NCBI GenBank assembly: GCA_021775805.1
Contig: JAJFHD010000015.1
Location: forward strand, 1-64,000
Source: Alphaproteobacteria bacterium
GTDB taxonomy: Bacteria; Pseudomonadota; Alphaproteobacteria; Rhizobiales; JAJFHC01
Reading direction: 5' to 3'
DNA length: 64,000 nt
Shown: positions 24,129 to 32,798 of the stretch, piece after piece
Layout of the letters: each line of letters begins with the position of its first letter
Position numbering within the stretch: position 1 is the first letter of the stretch
The notes under the pieces: model-generated
What the model saw: only the letters and a program-made list of their open reading frames with translations
Databases searched by the model: none
Told to the model about the DNA's origin: nothing
Program-made: the position numbers and the translations under genes

Positions 24129-25145
24129 ATGCGTGCATACGAGATTATCGAAGGCGAGGGCGTCGACTCGATTGCCCTGCGCGACCGGCCGGCACCAGTT
24201 GCGAGACAGGGACAAGTGGTTATCGACGTCAAGGCGTGTTCCCTGAATTTCAGGGATCTGAACGTGATACGCGGTGGTTATGGCGGTACCGACAAGCCCT
24301 TCGGTTCGATTCCGCTATCCGATGGCGCCGGCATCGTTGCGCAAATTGGCGACGGTGTCACGGATGTCTCTGTCGGCGACCGGGTCTCGCCTGCCTTCAT
24401 GCCGGGCCATCTGGACGGTCCCTTGACGGCGGAAAAACAGGCGGGCTCGCTTGGCGCACAGGTCGATGGCATGCTTGCCGAACAGGTGGCATTGCCGGCA
24501 AGCGGTATCGTGAAGATTCCCGATCACCTGTCCTTTGCCCAGGCCGCAACCCTGCCATGTGCCGCGGTAACCGCCTGGTACGCGCTGTTTGTCGGGGGCG
24601 CTCTGAAACCCGGACAGACCGTCTTGCTGCTGGGAACCGGCGGTGTCTCGATCTTCGCCCTGCAGTTTGCAAAACTGTCGGGCGCGCGTGTCATCATTAC
24701 CAGTTCAGACGATGCCAAACTGGAACGTGCCCGGCAACTTGGAGCGGACGACACCATCAACTACCGCAACACGCCCGACTGGCACGACGCGGTGCTGGCA
24801 CTCACGGGCGGGCAGGGTGCGGACATCGCCGTCGAGGTCGGTGGACCGGGAACACTCAACAAGACGCTTCAGGCGGTGCGTTTCAGCGGTTCGATTTCAC
24901 TGATGGGTGTGCTGACAGGCTTTGAAGACAAGGTCGATACCCTCTCCATTCTGCGCAAGAACATCAAGGTGCAGGGTACTTATGTGGGATCTGTCGCGGT
25001 AATGCGCGAGATGGTCAGGGCAATCGATGTCAACCGCATGCAACCGGTTGTCGACCGGGTCTTCGGTTTTGACGACGCCGCCGATGCCTTGCGTTTTCAG
25101 GAAAGCGGCGGGCATTTCGGCAAGGTTGCGATTTCGCTCGAATAA
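24129..25145 (+). CDS. NAD(P)H-dependent quinone/alcohol oxidoreductase, MDR superfamily
   Basis: A 338-residue protein with the GroES-like N-terminal half (CSLNFRDLNVIRGGYGGTDK, SDGAGIVAQIG) and a Rossmann half (VLLLGTGGVSIFALQFAKLSGARVI). The catalytic-zinc Cys and His of true alcohol dehydrogenases are absent, so a zinc-free quinone-reductase-like reaction is more likely. Divergent from its probable HxlR regulator; this gene pair looks like an electrophile or quinone response unit. Confidence 0.82.
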   Translation: MRAYEIIEGEGVDSIALRDRPAPVARQGQVVIDVKACSLNFRDLNVIRGGYGGTDKPFGSIPLSDGAGIVAQIGDGVTDVSVGDRVSPAFMPGHLDGPLTAEKQAGSLGAQVDGMLAEQVALPASGIVKIPDHLSFAQAATLPCAAVTAWYALFVGGALKPGQTVLLLGTGGVSIFALQFAKLSGARVIITSSDDAKLERARQLGADDTINYRNTPDWHDAVLALTGGQGADIAVEVGGPGTLNKTLQAVRFSGSISLMGVLTGFEDKVDTLSILRKNIKVQGTYVGSVAVMREMVRAIDVNRMQPVVDRVFGFDDAADALRFQESGGHFGKVAISLE

Positions 25146-25399
25146 CCGTCATCTTCAGGCCGGGCACCGATCGCGGTCCGTTCGGCAATCATGGAGAGGA
25201 ACTGTCTGAACTGAGGCGGCTTGCCGGCGACTGGAAAATGGTCGTTTCAACCGGTGCAGAAACATTTCCTGTTTGGTGCGTGGGGTCCGGAGGTTGTCAC
25301 ACCTGGAGTCCAAAGTACCGCTAGGAGACGTGAAGCCGCTGGCGTTATCATCTGCCCCGGCCATAGCCCGCTTCGAATTTGCCAAAGGCGCTCTGTTCC

Positions 25400-26515
25400 A
25401 TGAATGACCATCATCTGCACACACCTTCCGGCCGCCTGCGGGCGAGAGCGCTTGGATTGACGTTCGAGGGCACAACCGGAAAAAACAACACGATCACGGA
25501 CGTTGACGGCGTCGGCGTCGGCTACACGACGCTGATTGAAGGAAGCGGCGCCCTGGTCGTCGGGCAAGGCCCGGTCAGAACCGGTGTTACCGCCATCCTG
25601 CCGCGTCCCAAGGCGGATATCTGCATTCCGGTTTTCGCCGGATGCTTCAGCTTTAACGGCAATGGCGAACTCTCAGGTTCGCATTATCTTGAAGAGGTCG
25701 GCCAGTTCGCCCTGCCTTTAACCATCACCAACACGCATTCCTGCGGATTGGCGCGCGATGCCACGCTTCAATGGATAAACCGCGCTCAGCCCGACGCGTT
25801 CCGGGAGAGCTTCGGACTGCCGGTGGCGGCGGAGACCTATGACGGCTTTCTCAACGACATCAATGGCTTCCATGTCACAGTCGAACACGTGTGCTCGGCC
25901 ATCGAGGCCGCATCGTCCGGGCCGGTCGAGGAGGGTAGTGTCGGCGGTGGCACCGGCATGAAATGTTTCGGCTTCAAGGCGGGATCCGGCACGGCATCGC
26001 GCTCGGTCGCCCATGGCGCAGAAGCGTTTACGGTGGGTGCGTTCGTGCAAGCCAATTTCGGAGCGCGCTCCGACCTGACTGTACAGGGTAACCGGCTGGG
26101 GCTCACCCTGGTTGAGCCAGCACTGCGCCGCAACACACCGGACACCGAACTGGGTTCGATCATCGGCGTCATCGCTACCGATGCGCCATTGCTGCCCCAT
26201 CAGCTCAAACGGCTGGCACGGCGGGCAGCGCTCGGTATGGGACGCACCGGGGGAACCGGCAGCCATGGTTCGGGCGACATCTTTCTGGCCTTCTCCACGG
26301 CCAACGCCGCCGCCCTGGCGTCACAGCATGCCGCACTCCAGGATCTAAGCTTCATTCCCGACCAGCACCTCGACAGGCTTTTTGAGGCTGTCGTTCAAGC
26401 GACCGAGGAGGCAATTCTCAACGCCATCGTGGCCAACGAAGACATGGAAGGGCGCGACGGAAATTTCGTACCCGCCCTGCCTCACGGCGTGATCCGGGCG
26501 TTGACTGCCGGTTGA
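25400..26515 (+). CDS. P1-family (DmpA-like) aminopeptidase/hydrolase
   Basis: A 371-residue protein of the Ntn-like S58 family; ATG 25400 is preferred to the TTG 21 bases upstream. The self-cleavage site is ELGS-IIGVIATDAPLLPHQL: the Ser after Gly (about residue 253 from this start) would become the N-terminal nucleophile of the beta chain. Other family motifs are ITDVDGVGVGYTTL, TNTHSCGL, GSVGGGTGM and GSGDIFLAF. DmpA relatives release N-terminal amino acids or beta-amino acids from amides and peptides. Cytosolic, alone on its strand. Confidence 0.85.
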   Translation: MNDHHLHTPSGRLRARALGLTFEGTTGKNNTITDVDGVGVGYTTLIEGSGALVVGQGPVRTGVTAILPRPKADICIPVFAGCFSFNGNGELSGSHYLEEVGQFALPLTITNTHSCGLARDATLQWINRAQPDAFRESFGLPVAAETYDGFLNDINGFHVTVEHVCSAIEAASSGPVEEGSVGGGTGMKCFGFKAGSGTASRSVAHGAEAFTVGAFVQANFGARSDLTVQGNRLGLTLVEPALRRNTPDTELGSIIGVIATDAPLLPHQLKRLARRAALGMGRTGGTGSHGSGDIFLAFSTANAAALASQHAALQDLSFIPDQHLDRLFEAVVQATEEAILNAIVANEDMEGRDGNFVPALPHGVIRALTAG

Positions 26516-26625
26516 GAAGTTTCGGCTCTCGGTGGACCAAATCAGCCCATCGCCGGCGTGGGGCTGCGACGATGTTGAAACTGCGCGCAACCCGGCACGC
26601 GCCGGCTTCGGACTTTGGTCGTCTA

Positions 26626-26736
26626 GATCAGGATGAGTTATGGTTGAATCGACCATAACTCATGAAACCTGATCGCTCTCAATATCTTGGAGCGGGATGC
26701 GGGCGGAAAACCGCACACACTTTTCCTCATCCCGCT
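26626..26736. repeat. RIME-like intergenic palindromic repeat (two hairpins)
   Basis: Two strong hairpins lie side by side at the meeting point of convergent genes. The first (26626-26674) has arms ATGAGTTATGGT / ACCATAACTCAT around TGAATCG, plus an outer GATCAGG / CCTGATC stem. The second (26691-26736) has AGCGGGATG / CATCCCGCT with an inner CGG..CCG. The layout and the second hairpin's sequence resemble the mosaic palindromic repeats (RIME type) scattered between genes of rhizobial genomes; this match is from memory. The repeat ends directly at the stop codon of the DapA-like gene. Confidence 0.65.
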
Positions 26737-27648
26737 CTATGTGGCAACGAGCGTAGCCCTGGTCTCCAGTTCCCGGTCGATTGTCCGAGCCAGCCCCTTT
26801 GTTACGGGGATCATGGGAAGACGAACTTCCGGGCTGTCGATCAACCCTGTGCGCCACAACCAGTGCTTGACTGGCGCTGGGCTGGGTTCGGCAAACAGCA
26901 GTTCCGGCACCCTGGCAAGCCGCTTCCACTTTGCCAGCGTGTCTCCAAGGCCGCCGTCGCTCAAGCTGTCGCGAATATCGGCGAAGTCATCGGTCAGGAC
27001 ATGTGCGGAGGCCGTGATCCCGCCGTCGGCCCCTTGTGTCAGCGCGCTGAAGAACAGGGCATCCTCGCCGGTCAGGACAGAGAAATCGGCCGGCCGGCGC
27101 TGAAGGAGATCAAACGACTGGCTTGCATTGGCACAGCAATCCTTGACCCCGACGATGTTCTGGCGCTCCGCCAACTCCAACATCGCCTCGTTTTCAAGGT
27201 TTACCCCGGTGCGGTAGGGGATGTTGTAGATCAGGATGGGCCGTCCCGTCGCGTCCGCCACGGCTGAGAAATGCCTGATCAGGCCCTCCTGCGTGGGGCG
27301 GGTGTAGTACGGACAGGCGATCAGGTATCCATCGATGGGCCAGTTGGCCGTACGCTGCAACTGGCTAACGAGCTTACGGGTGTCGCTGCCTGAAATTCCG
27401 AGATAGATCGGCAAACCGCCACCGCTGTCAGCGACCTCATGGGCTGAGATGGAAACCAGCCGTTCGACTTCTTCTTCGTCCATTGTCAGGCCTTCGCCAG
27501 TGGTGGCGCAGAGGATCAATCCGTCAATCGGTCCTGACACGAAGTGCTTCAAAAGGCGCCGAAGCGATGTCTCGTCAAGGGCGCCGTCGAGAAACGGCGT
27601 GATCAGCGGCAACCACAGGCCCTGTAATCGTGCTTGAGTGTTGTCCAT
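26737..27648 (-). CDS. Dihydrodipicolinate synthase (DapA) family aldolase
   Basis: A 303-residue TIM-barrel class I aldolase; ATG 27648 follows AAAGGAG. The Schiff-base Lys is in IVGVKDCCAN, the catalytic Tyr in YNIPYRTGVNL, and the pyruvate carboxylate site is CATTGEGLT near residue 40. Family members join or split pyruvate and an aldehyde (DHDPS, N-acetylneuraminate lyase, KDG aldolases). The GTTGE-like motif (here ATTGEG) favours DHDPS-like chemistry, but the lack of lysine genes nearby leaves the reaction open. Confidence 0.82.
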   Translation of the reverse strand: MDNTQARLQGLWLPLITPFLDGALDETSLRRLLKHFVSGPIDGLILCATTGEGLTMDEEEVERLVSISAHEVADSGGGLPIYLGISGSDTRKLVSQLQRTANWPIDGYLIACPYYTRPTQEGLIRHFSAVADATGRPILIYNIPYRTGVNLENEAMLELAERQNIVGVKDCCANASQSFDLLQRRPADFSVLTGEDALFFSALTQGADGGITASAHVLTDDFADIRDSLSDGGLGDTLAKWKRLARVPELLFAEPSPAPVKHWLWRTGLIDSPEVRLPMIPVTKGLARTIDRELETRATLVAT

Positions 27649-27685
27649 TGGCTTTTGTCTCCTTTTGGCCGGAGACGGAGACCAC

Positions 27686-27714
27686 AAAAAACCCCGTCCG
27701 AACCGGCGGGGTTT
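27686..27714 (-). terminator. Rho-independent terminator between the cyclase gene and the DapA-like gene
   Basis: On the minus strand the sequence AAACCCCG ... CGGGGTTT folds into an 8-base stem with a 10-base loop and runs straight into six T residues. It lies 134 bases after the cyclase stop and 38 bases before the DapA-like start. Termination of the cyclase transcript is the simple reading; an attenuator of the downstream gene is an alternative. Confidence 0.7.
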
Positions 27715-27847
27715 AATTCGGTCTCTTGCGGCTTCTTTTTAGAGCGCGCAGCGATCCTCGGTCCCCACGATTGGGAGCCGTTTCAACTTCATGGATATGA
27801 AGCACGCAAGGATCATGAAACCTGTATCGCAACTATTCGGTTTGCGG

Positions 27848-29701
27848 TCAAGAATGACAAGATCGGCCGGCGTACACTTCCGGACGGGTCTGCTCGGTGA
27901 TGCGGTAGCAATTCATCGGTACCGCAAAACCAGACAGCATCACGGACTCACGATCCGGCATGCGATCGCCGAGCAGACGGACGACCGACGGATCCTTGAT
28001 CATCGTTTCCGACAAGACGATTTCCCCACCCCGGCTTTGTCCCTGCAACCTTGCCGCAAGGTTGATCGATGTTCCGAAATAGTCGAGCACACCGTCGGTC
28101 GTGACGGCGATGCAATGGCCTTCGTGGAGCCCGATCTTCAGTTCGATGCCGGCGTCCTCGCGGCCGGCATTGAATGCCGCCACATCGGCCTGGATCTCCA
28201 GCGCTGCGGAAAGACCATCCACACTTTCCGGAAACGATGCCATGACCGCATCGCCGATTGTCTTGACGACGGCGCCGTGCCATCTGCGGACCCGGGCGTT
28301 GATGAACTCGAAATGTTCCCGCACCAGAACATAGGCGCGGCTGTCGCCAATTTCCTCATATAGCGCTGTCGACCCCTTCAGGTCGGAAAAGAGTATGGCG
28401 ACCCGGCCGATCGCCACATCATCGCCAGGACGCAGCAACTGTTCCGGGCATAGATCGCGGAAGGCCTGGGCAGCGATCACCTTGGGACCGGTCAGGGCGA
28501 TGTCACTCCAGATTGTCGATTCTACGACCACCGTGCGCCGCTTGTCGTCTTGGTTGCGCATGACGATTTGACCGGCGGCCGACGGTGGTCCGGGTTCCAC
28601 GGTCGTGTCCTGAACGACGACCTCGGGGAAGGCGTCCCCATCAAAGTCGATTTCACTTGAGCCCCCCGCATCGAGAGTACGAATGCGGTATCGACCCGGC
28701 GGCAGCAGGGCCTCTTCGTTGCGAATCCCGCCCGGTTCGACGTCGCACTGGACTTTCACATGAGGCGTCGTGGCGGCGCCCATCATGCAGAAATCGCCGC
28801 TCGGGAGTTTCCGCAACCAGGGTTCCGGGCTGAAAACCAACTCCACGTTGTTGGTGAAGTCCCGTTCATAGTCGATGTTGCAGGCATCGCAATGCACCTC
28901 GCGTTCCAGGTCGGAGAGCACGTCAGTACTGGACTTTCCGCCCCGGCACCGCGGACACATGATCTCCCATCGCATTGACAACAGCCCTGCGGCATGTGCG
29001 GCAACGCAAACTTCGATCAACTGTTCCGGCGGCTCTCCCCAGTCCGCTGCCAGTTCGAGTGGGCGAACGCGCCGGAGGTCGAGCGGGTTGGCGGTGGCGA
29101 GATAGGTCGCCAGTCGGGACGCAAGGCCGTGTCCGTAATCGCTTTTGTCTATCTTTGCGACGGCATCTGCGATGCGGACGATGATGTCCCCGGACTGGGC
29201 CTCCGGTGCCATAGGTAAGGTCTTCTTCCCATCTGACTCCTTATTTTCAACAGACTCCGCAACCAGGCGTTCGAGCGTCTCCACGACCGGTTTTGTGGCC
29301 TTTTCGGCAAACCCTGCTAACACGAGAATATCGCCGACGACGGAAGACCAACGCACGAAGAATTCATAACGGACATGGGTGCCGATACCGTCCGGCGACA
29401 GGCGCACATCGAAATTCAACTCACGAATAGGACCGCTGTCGAAGAGCCGTTCCTGTCGCACATGCCGGTACTCCACCCATTCGCCAAAACCCTCCCGCCA
29501 GCGAAACGTGAAGGGCCCAACACGGCTATGCGCGTGCCGGATCACAGATCCGTCGGCCTGCAGCACATCCTCCGCGGTGTAGGGCGCGAACGGGGTGCCG
29601 ACAGCCTGGTTCAATCGCTCGGTGTCGCCGAAGATCGACCAGATTTCTTCCGGCGGCCGATCGAACCGGGACTCCATGATGATGGTGCGATGCCGTTTCA
29701 T
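27848..29701 (-). CDS. Class III adenylate/guanylate cyclase with N-terminal SRPBCC and DUF5939 domains
   Basis: A 617-residue soluble protein. ATG 29701 follows GAAGG. Residues 1-160 look like a START/SRPBCC ligand-binding domain (RFDRPPEEIWSIFGDTERLNQ). Residues about 190-400 match the DUF5939 region, with a zinc-ribbon-like MCPRC ... HCDAC pair. The C-terminal cyclase domain has both metal-binding Asp (AILFSDLKGST and VVKTIGDAVMASF) and DYFGTSINLAARL. It should make cAMP or cGMP under control of a hydrophobic ligand or of metal. No partner gene is adjacent; a terminator follows. Confidence 0.85.
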   Translation of the reverse strand: MKRHRTIIMESRFDRPPEEIWSIFGDTERLNQAVGTPFAPYTAEDVLQADGSVIRHAHSRVGPFTFRWREGFGEWVEYRHVRQERLFDSGPIRELNFDVRLSPDGIGTHVRYEFFVRWSSVVGDILVLAGFAEKATKPVVETLERLVAESVENKESDGKKTLPMAPEAQSGDIIVRIADAVAKIDKSDYGHGLASRLATYLATANPLDLRRVRPLELAADWGEPPEQLIEVCVAAHAAGLLSMRWEIMCPRCRGGKSSTDVLSDLEREVHCDACNIDYERDFTNNVELVFSPEPWLRKLPSGDFCMMGAATTPHVKVQCDVEPGGIRNEEALLPPGRYRIRTLDAGGSSEIDFDGDAFPEVVVQDTTVEPGPPSAAGQIVMRNQDDKRRTVVVESTIWSDIALTGPKVIAAQAFRDLCPEQLLRPGDDVAIGRVAILFSDLKGSTALYEEIGDSRAYVLVREHFEFINARVRRWHGAVVKTIGDAVMASFPESVDGLSAALEIQADVAAFNAGREDAGIELKIGLHEGHCIAVTTDGVLDYFGTSINLAARLQGQSRGGEIVLSETMIKDPSVVRLLGDRMPDRESVMLSGFAVPMNCYRITEQTRPEVYAGRSCHS

Positions 29702-29773
29702 GAAACCTTCGTTTGCTGCCTGGAAGTCCAATTCGGTGGCGGCTCCAGAGGACTGCTGATCATGGCGGATGTC

Positions 29774-29960
29774 TCATTCGTCTGGTACCGGCATCAGTGC
29801 CGTCACGACCGCGTCGGCCAGTTCCAGTGCTTTCAGCGCATCCATGGATTTCTTGCCTGGACGGGCCCCCAGGAAGATCCGGATGTTGCGTCCTGCCAGT
29901 GCATGATATTCTTCAGTGATACCGATAACGGTGTCCCTTCACCAGGTTCCAACCCGTCAT
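29774..29960 (-). pseudogene. Small frameshifted reading frame (about 61 codons)
   Basis: From ATG 29960 the frame reads MTGWNLVK and then stops soon. If one base is dropped in the GGG run (29935-29937) it continues as a natural-looking sequence (DTVIGITEEYHALAG, then RNIRIFLGARPGKKSMDA) to a TGA at 29774. The length, 187 bases, is one more than a multiple of three, as expected for a one-base insertion. Either a small decayed gene or a sequencing error in a homopolymer. I do not recognise the protein. Confidence 0.35.
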
Positions 29961-30019
29961 ATTGCTGTTTTTGAAGATACGGCAAGGCTTTGGCAAAGAA
30001 AATTCGATCGGTCCCTGGC

Positions 30020-30970
30020 TCAAGGGATGTTCGCGACCGGGAACGTGCGCCGCAGGGTTTCTCGCATGTAGTCGGCAAATCGGACCGGTTGTCCTCGGCC
30101 AGAACCCTTCAACGGTCCAACCGGTGCGTCTGCACCGGGATTGACAAAGAACGGGATGGAGTAACGGTCGCGGCCACCGCGGTTGATGACCCGGTGCGGT
30201 GTCGAGGAAAACCGGCCACCGCTCCAGGTCTGCAGGACATTGCCGATGTTGATCACGAAGGTATCCGGGATCGACGGGGCACCAATCCACTCGCCACTCT
30301 TGTTCTGGATCTCCAGCCCGTCCCCCTCGTCCTGCCAGAGAATCGTGAAAGCGCCGGAATCGGAATGAGGCACCACGCCAATGTGTTTCACGCTTTCCGG
30401 CGCCTCCTGGGGCGGATAGTGGTTCAGCTTAAGCAAGGACATCGGCTCTGAAAAGCATCGATCGAGCCCGTGGGGCTGCATGCCGAGTGCGGCGGAGAAG
30501 CCGCGTTGCAACGCCTTGGCCAGGCCTTCCACGGCCTCGAAATAGGCGGCCATGGCGTTCTTGAGGCCTGGCTGGTCTTCCGGCCACAGGTTGGGGCCCT
30601 GCAACGGCGTGCGGTCTGAGACGTGTCTTTCGTAGCCTACCCAAAAGCCCTCCTGATGGCTCTTGGCGGCCCGTTCTTCCCCTTCGTAGCTGCTGTAATC
30701 CAGAGGAAGATAGCCGCGCATCCTCGCATTGATCTTCCATTTGAGTTTTTCAGCCATCGGCCGATTGAAGAACTGCGATGCCTGGACCCTAAGATCGGAA
30801 ATCAACGTTGCCGGGACGCCATGATTGCGGACGTAGAAAAACCCGACATCCGTGCACGCGGTTGCAAGTTCATCGATGATCCCGCGGCTGTCATCGCCCG
30901 ACCGGAGGCCGGCACCGTCGATCTGCGGGATTTCGGAAAAATCCATTCGTCTGGAAAGCGGAATTGCCAT
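30020..30970 (-). CDS. 2-oxoglutarate/Fe(II)-dependent oxygenase, isopenicillin-N-synthase family
   Basis: A 316-residue protein; ATG 30970 is chosen because the preceding 73 codons of the open frame lack family similarity. The N-terminal DIOX_N part has FFYVRNHGVPATLI, and the catalytic core has His-x-Asp in VPHSDSGAFTILWQD (about residues 205-207) and the distal His in FSSTPHRVINRGGRDRYSIPFF with the 2-oxoglutarate-binding Arg-x-Ser. Bacterial relatives oxidise varied small molecules including ethylene-forming-type and thymine/pyrimidine substrates; none can be assigned. Alone on the strand. Confidence 0.85.
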   Translation of the reverse strand: MAIPLSRRMDFSEIPQIDGAGLRSGDDSRGIIDELATACTDVGFFYVRNHGVPATLISDLRVQASQFFNRPMAEKLKWKINARMRGYLPLDYSSYEGEERAAKSHQEGFWVGYERHVSDRTPLQGPNLWPEDQPGLKNAMAAYFEAVEGLAKALQRGFSAALGMQPHGLDRCFSEPMSLLKLNHYPPQEAPESVKHIGVVPHSDSGAFTILWQDEGDGLEIQNKSGEWIGAPSIPDTFVINIGNVLQTWSGGRFSSTPHRVINRGGRDRYSIPFFVNPGADAPVGPLKGSGRGQPVRFADYMRETLRRTFPVANIP

Positions 30971-31202
30971 GGCTGGTTGGTCCTTGGGGCCTTCGAAGGG
31001 TTTGACCGTTTTCACCGGATAGGGCCGGTATGGTTCGAAAATCTGGCACAAACGCCTGGTTTCTCCAAGCCCTGTGACAGTCACTCCACTATGGCGGCGA
31101 TTTTCATAATGTGGCTTCGGCCGGGTCGGGATTGGAGGGAACGGCTGTTGCAATCCGTGGTGGGACGCCGATTTTTGCGGCTCCGGCACTGTTCAACCAA
31201 CA

Positions 31203-31239
31203 GAAAAGGAGCAGGCAGCCGGGGGCACTGCCTGCTCCT
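31203..31239 (-). terminator. Strong rho-independent terminator after the small secreted protein gene
   Basis: A perfect 12-base stem (AGGAGCAGGCAG / CTGCCTGCTCCT) with a 9-base loop, followed on the minus strand by TTTTC. It lies 75 bases after the stop of the 83-residue secreted protein gene and marks the end of that transcript. Confidence 0.8.
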
Positions 31240-31312
31240 TGTGCTCGACGGCTGGTCAAAACGGGGGTCGTTGGACCGGCCATCAAGATCGGGGAGGACC
31301 CTGTTGCAAAGT

Positions 31313-31564
31313 TCAGCGGCCGGCGGGGCCGTATCCTTCTCTGGAGGTGTCGCGGACGTAGATCCCGAAATTCTGCCTTTTGCCGGCTCGTGCGGGGCTG
31401 ACGACGACGCGGTTTGGTTTGCGCTTTGTGACGTGTACTTTCTGCGTCGACTGTTTCTTGTAGGTGTTCTGTGAATTGACATAGCTGTCTGCCTGAACCG
31501 TGACGACAGACGACGCGGTGAACAGGGCAATAGCGGTAAGGCCTGCCTTGAGGTAGGAATTCAT
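31313..31564 (-). CDS. Small secreted basic protein
   Basis: An 83-residue protein. AAGGAG stands 7 bases before ATG 31564. A signal peptide (YLKAGLTAIALFTASSVVTVQA) is followed by about 58 residues rich in Lys, Arg, Ser, Thr and Asn (KKQSTQKVHVTKRKPNRVVV). No cysteines and no recognised family. The perfect ribosome site, the clean signal peptide and the strong terminator behind it make it a real gene. Confidence 0.75.
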   Translation of the reverse strand: MNSYLKAGLTAIALFTASSVVTVQADSYVNSQNTYKKQSTQKVHVTKRKPNRVVVSPARAGKRQNFGIYVRDTSREGYGPAGR

Positions 31565-31703
31565 TGCCGATCTCCTTTGGTTGGCTTGTCTGAGACCTCA
31601 GATAAGCATTCAACCGGAAATCGAAAGGCCGCTCGCGCGCAAGTGATGAAAGAGTGACACCACCGATTGGCGAAGTTGGAAACGATGTCTTCGGCCAGTG
31701 CGC

Positions 31704-32408
31704 TCAGCGGTCGAGAAACCGGGCAAACTCTTCTACCGGCGCCCGGTCGGTTTCCAGCGTGTTCTCGACAGCCGTGGTGTCGGCATAGCCAAGCGACATG
31801 CCGCAGATGACAATCTCGTCCTCGCTGATGCCCAGTTCCTGCCGGATGATCTTGTGATAGGGCGCGAAGGCGGCTTGCGGACAGGTGTCGAGGCCAAGGC
31901 CGCGGGCGGCAATCATGATATTTTGCATAAACATGCCGTAGTCGAGCCAGCTGCCGATCTCAAGAGCCCTGTCGATCGTAAATATCATGCCGACAGGGGC
32001 ATCGAAAAACACATGATTCCGTGCGTGCTGGACATGCATGCGCTCGGCGTCGCCTTTGACGATGCCGAGCAGACCGTACAGGTCCCAGCCGACTTTTCTG
32101 CGGCGGCTCTGATAGGGTTCGGGAAACCTGTCGGGGTAGTATTTGTATTCCTGTCTGTGATCGTCGCCACCGGCGTCGAACGCCTCCAGAATGGCGGCGG
32201 ATAGCCGTTGCTTGGTGTCACCCGTGACCACCGTGACCTTCCACGGCTGCATGTTCGTGCCACTGGGCGCACGGCTCGCTACGCGCAGAATGTGCTCGAT
32301 TGTCTCGCGCGGGACCGGATCGGCCTTGAAGGCGCGCCGCGAACGCCGCGACGTAATCGCCTCGTCTACAGCTTCGGCTGCAGCGGAAGCGTTAACACAT
32401 GCGTCCAT
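31704..32408 (-). CDS. Nitroreductase-family FMN oxidoreductase
   Basis: A 234-residue protein with the nitroreductase signature: SRRSRRAFKADPVPRETIEHIL and ASRAPSGTNMQPWKVTVV at the N-terminus (FMN phosphate and isoalloxazine contacts), WLDYGMFMQNIMIAARGLGLDTCPQAAF in the middle, and ICGMSLGYAD near the end. These dimeric flavoenzymes reduce nitroaromatics, quinones or enones with NAD(P)H; the substrate here is unknown. Confidence 0.85.
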   Translation of the reverse strand: MDACVNASAAAEAVDEAITSRRSRRAFKADPVPRETIEHILRVASRAPSGTNMQPWKVTVVTGDTKQRLSAAILEAFDAGGDDHRQEYKYYPDRFPEPYQSRRRKVGWDLYGLLGIVKGDAERMHVQHARNHVFFDAPVGMIFTIDRALEIGSWLDYGMFMQNIMIAARGLGLDTCPQAAFAPYHKIIRQELGISEDEIVICGMSLGYADTTAVENTLETDRAPVEEFARFLDR

Positions 32409-32477
32409 GAATGTGGTTTCCGCTTGTCTGGATTGGAGTTCCGGAAAGTCTCAGTGTCAGGCAGGAATCGCGCGTGA

Positions 32478-32735
32478 TCAGTTACTCTTGTTCCGGTCGC
32501 GTTCGAAGCCTTCCTTGCTGGTATCCCGGTCGCCATCGGTGGTGAAGATGATGTCGCCACGGACGGGATAACCCCAAACGAAACTGCGGGTTCCCTGGCC
32601 GTACTGTGTGTCAAAGGTCTCAACCTTGAGAAGCGGCGGCGCGGTTCTGGGAAGCTCCTTTGCCTCGGCAAATACCGGCCCCGCGCCGAGAAGCGTCAAG
32701 GCCAATGCGGTAAGGACAATATTGGACATCTGCAT
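32478..32735 (-). CDS. Small secreted protein of unknown function
   Basis: An 85-residue protein; ATG 32735 (or ATG 32729) follows AGGAAGG. A signal peptide (SNIVLTALALTLLGAGPVFA) precedes about 62 residues with conserved-looking aromatic and acidic positions (FDTQYGQGTRSFVWGYPVRGDIIFTT). No cysteines and no family recognised. It lies between the CoA ligase gene and the nitroreductase gene on the same strand. Confidence 0.65.
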   Translation of the reverse strand: MQMSNIVLTALALTLLGAGPVFAEAKELPRTAPPLLKVETFDTQYGQGTRSFVWGYPVRGDIIFTTDGDRDTSKEGFERDRNKSN

Positions 32736-32798
32736 GGTTCGATCAACCTTCCTGATTGGAGCCGGGCTGGAGTCCGGGAAATTCAACACCATTATACA

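Noticed and set aside
27686-27847. Amino-acid attenuator (trp-leader type) in front of the DapA-like gene
   Set aside because: The hairpin and T-run look like an attenuator, but no leader peptide with repeated codons is seen; a terminator of the upstream cyclase gene is simpler.
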